A stretch of 64,000 bases of DNA from positions 6,500,373-6,564,372 of the forward strand of contig SSNP01000006.1 in assembly GCA_006937955.1 (NCBI GenBank). Reading direction: 5' to 3'. This DNA is from Pachypanchax playfairii (taxonomy: Eukaryota > Chordata > Actinopteri > Cyprinodontiformes > Aplocheilidae). This document shows, one piece after another, positions 58,773 to 64,000 of this stretch. How positions within the stretch are numbered: position 1 is the first letter of the stretch; the number at the start of each line of letters is the position of its first letter. Below the pieces are notes generated by a model. That model did not search any database. It was not told the origin of the DNA and was given only the letters and a program-made list of their open reading frames with translations. Position numbers and translations under genes: made by a program.

Positions 58773-59539
58773 CTAACCCTCGAGCTGCAGCTGAAGTGAT
58801 CCGTGACTCGGGTCCCGGTTTGTTTCACCCGGGGAACACGGCAGACGCGGGTCGGCTGTCTGGACCAGAAACACTTTGCAGGTCACTGGTTCCACCCGCA
58901 CCTCACACCAGGCGGGGAAGTCCACCGGTCGATGCACCCTGAACGGAGACAAGACTAAATCACTTTACTTTTGCACAAATTTTATTTGTCATGTCCTGAT
59001 TTTCTAAAACATCTTCATCTCTAATCTCACCAACTTTAATAATAATAAAAACAATGTGTTTATTTAATAGATTTGTGTTGCTTTTGTATTTAGGTGAAAC
59101 CAACCTGAATTTCCTCATTGACTCTCCACTCTGCTGTCCTCAGATGCATACACATGACAGGCTGTATGCATCTGGACACCAAACCACACTGAGTGTTTGT
59201 GTTACTCACGTCTCGCAGCAACCGACACCAACGGGGTGCAGACAGGTGCACTGCATGCAGGCGTTGTCCATCCAGGTCTCCCCCAGGGAGTACTGCTTCC
59301 CCTCGAACACACACACAGCTTGAACGACACCCAGCAAATCTTTACTTTCGTGTATTTCTTCTCCAAGAAAAGTTGCAATCAAACAAATATTAATGAGATT
59401 CTGAAAGGATTTTTTAAAGAATCTCACCTCTCGAGTTGAAGTGGCACTCCAGAGGTGCAGCAGAGCCACCGCTGGCCCAGACCAGCAGAAAGCCCACAGA
59501 TGCAACCACACTGTTCACCACGGTGAGCTCCATCTTCAT
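58773..59539 (-). CDS. msmp: msmp, microseminoprotein, prostate associated-like (complete)
   Basis: Small secreted cysteine-rich protein of the beta-microseminoprotein family; human MSMP (PC3-secreted microprotein) has been described as a chemoattractant-like ligand. Three exons on the minus strand: 59539-59428, 59318-59210, 58938-58773. In frame, 387 nt, 128 residues (human 139 as I recall). Residues 1-28 are a signal peptide with a hydrophobic core (VVASVGFLLVWASGG). Ten cysteines at 32, 40, 58, 61, 63, 71, 72, 85, 94 and 108, the number expected for the family. The block CTCLHPVGVGCCET at 61-74 is nearly identical to the human protein, as is DPRLPC near the end. The first ATG is followed two codons later by another (59533). 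The exon 2 acceptor (TTCAAG) has a weak pyrimidine tract, but the frame and homology support it. Confidence 0.93.
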
Positions 59540-61680
59540 CTCTTCTGATCAACTCTTCTCATGTTCCCTCATTTATACATCCTGAGATTTTTACGAGCGT
59601 GGCGTGGAGGTGTGGTCAGCATCAGCCCTGCTGTGGAAAGTGGCGCCATCGGTCAGGAATGAGGAGGATCTGCTGTGTGGAGACGGGGTTAAACAGAAGA
59701 ATCTTGTATCTTTGCATCCTGGCACTATGAAGATATCCTCGCTGCGCTTCAGTGGGCATGAACCTCCAAAGTCATAGAAACAATGACACATCCGTGTGGT
59801 GACTAAGAGATGGGGTGGGGGGGCAGTAAGAGAGAGTGGCCCACAGAGAGAGAGAGGTGGAGGGGAGAAAACTGAAAGAGATGGACTTATCGAACACAAT
59901 TCATAACCTTTCAACCTCTTTTTTATTTATAATTAGTAATTGCACCAGGTGGGTTAAAAACAGTAAACTCTTCCGTATATGGTCTGCTGAGGAAAAAATA
60001 CAACAACAGTGTTCTCAGAAAATCAATCTGGGTTAAAGGACATTTGCCAACAGTTTGGAGTTTATTATTCTACAATGAGATAGAAAACCTGCCAATTTTC
60101 CCAGGACTGGAGGTCTCAGACTCATTTAGCATGTTACACAGATAGATATTTAATTATTACTTATTTTGCTCTTTACATGAGATGAATGGTGTGTCCAACA
60201 GTTCGTCCAAAAAAAATAAAAAAATTAATAAAAAAGGATAATTTGGCGCCCCCTCCAGCAGAGGGCGCCCTAGGCAATGGCCTAATCCGCCTATGCCAAG
60301 AACCGGTCCTGATGTTACAGGTTAAAGTTCATGACAGTACGGTGTGGGTGGGACAGTTAATAACTCTGTACTCTATTTTCCTTCTACAGACTGAATACCT
60401 TCAATTAATTTTTATTTATAAAGTGCCAGTTCATAACATTAATTCAAGGCACTTTGGAGAAATATCAAATCTATTAGTAAAAATTAAACATTTTCTATCT
60501 AAACAACCAGCTGATCGGGTTGAATCATCAGTTCAACACAATCCTGAGCAGCACGAGGCGTCAGTGGAAAAGGAATGAGTCCCTTTTAACAGGAAGAACC
60601 TGCAGCAGAACCAGAACCAGGATGGTCTGAGCTGACAGGAACAAAGAGACAAACACAGATGGATTCAGGCCAGTTGTTGTTTCCATGGAAATATAAACAG
60701 AGATAAAGTTGATAGTGGCAATAATAATAAATACAAACATGGACATTCATGGTAGATTAACTGGGAACTCTAAATTAGGTCTTGAAGAATGAACCATAAC
60801 AGGTGTGGAACCTGTTTGGAATGAAGTACCTTCACAGCATATCAACACAACTGTCAGCATGGACTCTGTTTACCAAAAATATTCTAGAATCTGAATCTGG
60901 TAACAGGACAAAGATCCTCAAAATACCAACAAAATTACAACAGAGTGGCAAGGTAAAGATGTTGCAAAGATACAGTAAAGTCCAGATCTCAGTCTGACTG
61001 TAGTGGATCCTTAGAAAGCTGTGCAGAAACAAATTTAATCAACTGAAAAAGACAGTATGTCAAAGTTCCTTCACAAAGACACAAAGAGTCTGATAGAGTC
61101 ATACAGAAAACAACTACTGGTACTTCAAATTATTTCTGCCTAATTCAGTCCTGTATCATTAGTTGGACGTATTTTTTACTCACAGAGTTGCACAAATTAG
61201 TCTAAATGTTGAAAATAATGTAAAAGCAAGCTTAATTTAACTCAAGATATTTAAGATACAAACACATGTTTGTTATTACACTGTAAAAATGTAAAAAGAA
61301 GAAGTTTACATTTCATGTGACATAGCAAAACAAATGCTCACCAGGAGACTGATGAATAGCCTTTAACAAACCACAAAACCTCAAACTATTTTTATAACTA
61401 ATTTTATTCAAATCCACCAAACATAACACATTTTTTACAGTGTTGAGGTGCATCTCTTTAGTTTTCCTTCAGGTCTTGATTTTAACACAAACCTTATTTC
61501 CCAAAAATTCAAGGAAAAAAGTTTTTCACAAAGTTTATAAATCCAACACGACTTGTTTGAGGTCATTTTAAAAACTCAACTGTGTCACTCGTTCACCAAA
61601 AATGTCAGCGTTTGTGTTAATTAAGACTAAATTATGAATACGTTGTCCCAGTTATTGGAACTTGCATTCAGAATTCAGTT
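59540..61680. other. region upstream of msmp, no gene seen
   Basis: Immediate upstream sequence should hold the msmp promoter, but no clear TATA or CpG signal stands out. Beyond it are purine-rich simple sequence (59820-59880) and the repeat at 60395. No second gene is recognised. Confidence 0.5.
60395..60635 (-). repeat. interspersed repeat, fish LINE/SINE 3' type
   Basis: TTTTATTTATAAAGTGCCAG, then CATCAGTTCAACACAATCCT and CCCTTTTAACAGGAAGAACC with a GCAGAACCAGAACCAGG end, a widespread fish repeat of retroelement 3' type. Non-coding. Confidence 0.6.
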
Positions 61681-62260
61681 TCCCTTCCATTAAACATGCT
61701 TTTCTGAGGTTTCTGTTGAATATTTTAGCTCCACATGTGTTCTTACCTTCATAGTGGGTGTGAAAACAGGTCAACAACTTCTCTATTAGTTTTAACTTCT
61801 CAAATTACGCAGGTGGCGATAACACCCGAGTTCTCCCGAGTTCGAACGGCCTGTATCTGTTTCATCACAACTCCTTTGTTCGTTAGTATTCGGCAACTCC
61901 CGCAGTTGAAACCACGCCTAGCATGCTGCTGGCTAAAAGCTGCATAACGTAGCAAACAGAAAGACACGACATCTGACGTTGCCATGCACAGCGGGGCAGG
62001 AAACAGTATTCTTTGCTCTCATAGGCTAGTTTGTTAGCCAATCAGAGTCCAGCAAATTCGAACAATGAATATGAACGAGCTGCTGACGAGGCAGCCTGAC
62101 GGAACGAGCCGGAACCACCCGAATTTTAATGCAGACAGATTAAAAAGTCTGTTAATAAGTGTTTCCTGACGTTTTTTAGATATAAAATGTTTCATATTAC
62201 TGGTTAATACTTAAGAAATAAACACAAAGTCCTAAAATGTGTATGAAATGGCCTCTTTAA
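61681..62260 (+). repeat. TTAA family 1 repeat, copy 10 (nearly full length)
   Basis: Follows the family from CCCTTCCATTAAACATGC to ATGGCCTCTTTAA at 62260. The extreme left end (AGAGG) is lost. Confidence 0.8.
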
Positions 62261-63540
62261 GATGCAAATCCATCTAATCTGTGTGTCGATCTTTTCCTCT
62301 TTCAAAAAAAACATGCAGAGGTGAAAAGTGTCGTTTGTCCTGAATTAACAGCGCTGTAACACAGCATTAGCTCATCTTCTTCCATTTGTTTTACTATCTG
62401 TGGACACAGGTCAAGATCATAGGAAAAATCTTCTCAAATCTCTCACAAGAGGCCCCGGGGCCCCATAACGTGGTGTTTTATTGGTTTCCTCTGATACCAC
62501 CATGACAGTTTGAGAGCACTGATAGGTCATTCTGAATGGTCAGCTCTTTTATTTCCTCATTCTGTATGATTCAGCTGTGTCCTAAAAAATACACATTTTA
62601 TTACAGCTGTTTTGTTTACAGTAAAATTTAATGTATTTATTATTTAGTTGTTAAGAAACAATAAATGAAAGGAGCTCTAATTGTGCATACTTGGGTGTTG
62701 CTGACCTTTGTGGACTTTATGGGTCCCTTACAACTTGATCCCACCCGACCCTTTAAACATGTTGTTTGCAGCGATGAAAAGGGAGTATGAAATCAATAGA
62801 TGAAGATTTTCCTGTCACGCCTTCTGTCATGCCTTCATGCACTTCATTGGAGACAAGTGTATTTTGATTGCTCTGGACTTTTAAAAGTTCATAAGCCTGT
62901 TACAAGAAAACATTTTTCGAAACAAAATATAATAGAGTTTGACATATATAATGTATTTTAGTACAAACAAGGCGATTTCCAACGAGTTACTGGCCAAAAA
63001 CTTGCTAAAGAGCCGATATTGAACAGAGGATGATGTATCTCTTAGAACCCGTTTCATAACTTTGCTGGTTGTACTTCCTGTTTCATAAATACACAATATT
63101 CAGATACTCTTCATCTGCTGTAGATATTTTTTGGCTCTGGGACTTCTTTTTGTCTTTCACCATTCCACTTCCCTGTTTAGGTAAAAAAGAAACCAAGGAA
63201 ACTTCAAAAGACCCATTAAAGGCTTGGAAAACAACTAACCGAGACCACTTACAGGATTACAAGAAAGTCTGGCACCACAAAATGTAGATTAAATAAATTA
63301 GGAGCCATTTAAAACTTTTGGACATAACTGTATATTTGTATAATGAAAGATTAATGTTAGGTGGAATTTGTATTTTGCACATTCAAAACATAGAGATTTT
63401 TCATAGAATAAAAGTAGTTTTACATTTGTATATATATTTACTTTTCAAAAAGTAATTTTGAGTTATTTAAAGTTATAATCTTGGTAAATACGCTTTTTAT
63501 TATTTTAAACACTTTTTATGAAGCGTCCAAACGTGATTCT
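62261..63540. other. intergenic, no gene seen
   Basis: AT-rich sequence with scattered short frames and no recognised element. Confidence 0.55.
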
Positions 63541-64000
63541 TCTATTTTGTGCATTGCTCCTTTAATAAAGCTCGAAGCCCCGCCTCTTTTCCGTTTCTAC
63601 CTTTCCGCATAAGACTCGACTAATCAACACACCGATTCCCGATGTCCTCTCACGTTCATCTACGCATCACTGCATCAGCATTTGACTGCTCTGGCCTGGC
63701 TGTTGCTGTTTGTAGCTACTAAAAGCCTTAAATCATGCCCGGCGAGACAGCCGTTAAATTATTGTATTAATCGTGATTAAAAACACGTAGTTGTATTTCT
63801 GAAAGTGTTCACAGACTGATAATATCCCCAACCCCGTTCACCGGGTTTTTATAACGGCTCTGTGAACTGCTTCTGTGCTCATCCGAGGCCTCGTCGCGAA
63901 AGTCTCCCTCAACCGTCCGGGGTTTCATGTTGAAGTCGTCTGGTTTTGGGGGCAGAACCGAGTGTTTTCCCGTCGGAAGATGGACACTGATAAATTTAAC
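63541..64000 (+). promoter_or_regulatory. CpG-containing stretch, possible start of next gene
   Basis: The last 400 bases have more CpG than their surroundings. An ATG at 63979 (MDTDKFN, open to the edge) and another at 63927 in a different frame are present. In human the next gene after MSMP is NPR2, but nothing here identifies it. No call is made on the protein. Confidence 0.3.

Noticed and set aside
59054..59439. Plus-strand frames across msmp exon 2
   Set aside because: Antisense shadows of the msmp coding exon.

Overview
The window looks like nuclear chromosome sequence from a bony fish, probably a percomorph teleost. It has vertebrate split genes with GT-AG introns, nuclear tRNA genes, and a dense load of fish-type transposons (hAT, PIF/Harbinger, Tc1, TTAA-target elements, L2-like LINEs). 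No bacterial, phage or CRISPR features were seen, and none of the genes forms an unusual system.

Layout. (1) 1-24.5 kb, minus strand: the 5' part of adissp (the C20orf27 homologue, adipose secreted signalling protein). Three exons at 67-205, 8706-8845 and 20001-20087 give residues 1-99; the rest lies left of the window. A non-coding first exon is possible near 24.4 kb. The introns are 8.5 and 11 kb long and packed with transposons. (2) 25-33.5 kb: no protein gene. A 1.5-kb inverted duplication carries a tRNA-Lys(CTT) gene in each arm (25259-25331 minus, 33149-33221 plus). Between the arms are a tRNA-Asn(GTT) gene, a broken tRNA-Asn piece and an internally deleted LINE. (3) 31.5-51.25 kb, minus strand: a complete gba2 (non-lysosomal glucosylceramidase, GH116), whose 3' end overlaps the right arm. 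All 17 coding exons join in frame to 860 residues with both catalytic carboxylates. Intron 15 uses a GC donor. Intron 1 holds a poly-G run with an assembly gap. (4) 52.6-58.03 kb, plus strand: a complete rgp1 (Rab6A GEF partner), 8 coding exons, 386 residues. (5) 58.77-59.54 kb, minus strand: a complete msmp (microseminoprotein), 3 exons, 128 residues, 10 cysteines. (6) 59.6-64 kb: repeats and unassigned sequence, ending in a CpG-containing stretch that may be the start of the next gene.

The order gba2 - rgp1 - msmp, with gba2 and rgp1 divergent and rgp1 and msmp convergent, matches human 9p13 as I recall it. Human ADISSP is on chromosome 20, so its neighbour relation here is different. The genes are functionally unrelated: sphingolipid breakdown, Golgi trafficking and two small secreted or putatively secreted proteins.

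The most unusual content is mobile. At least six repeat families share the end pattern TTAA+AG, suggesting TTAA target duplication. One family has about ten copies. Several elements are nested, which gives a relative insertion history. Four hAT elements have clear or degraded 8-bp target duplications. One of them encloses a Harbinger element that still carries the N-terminal part of a HARBI1-like transposase.
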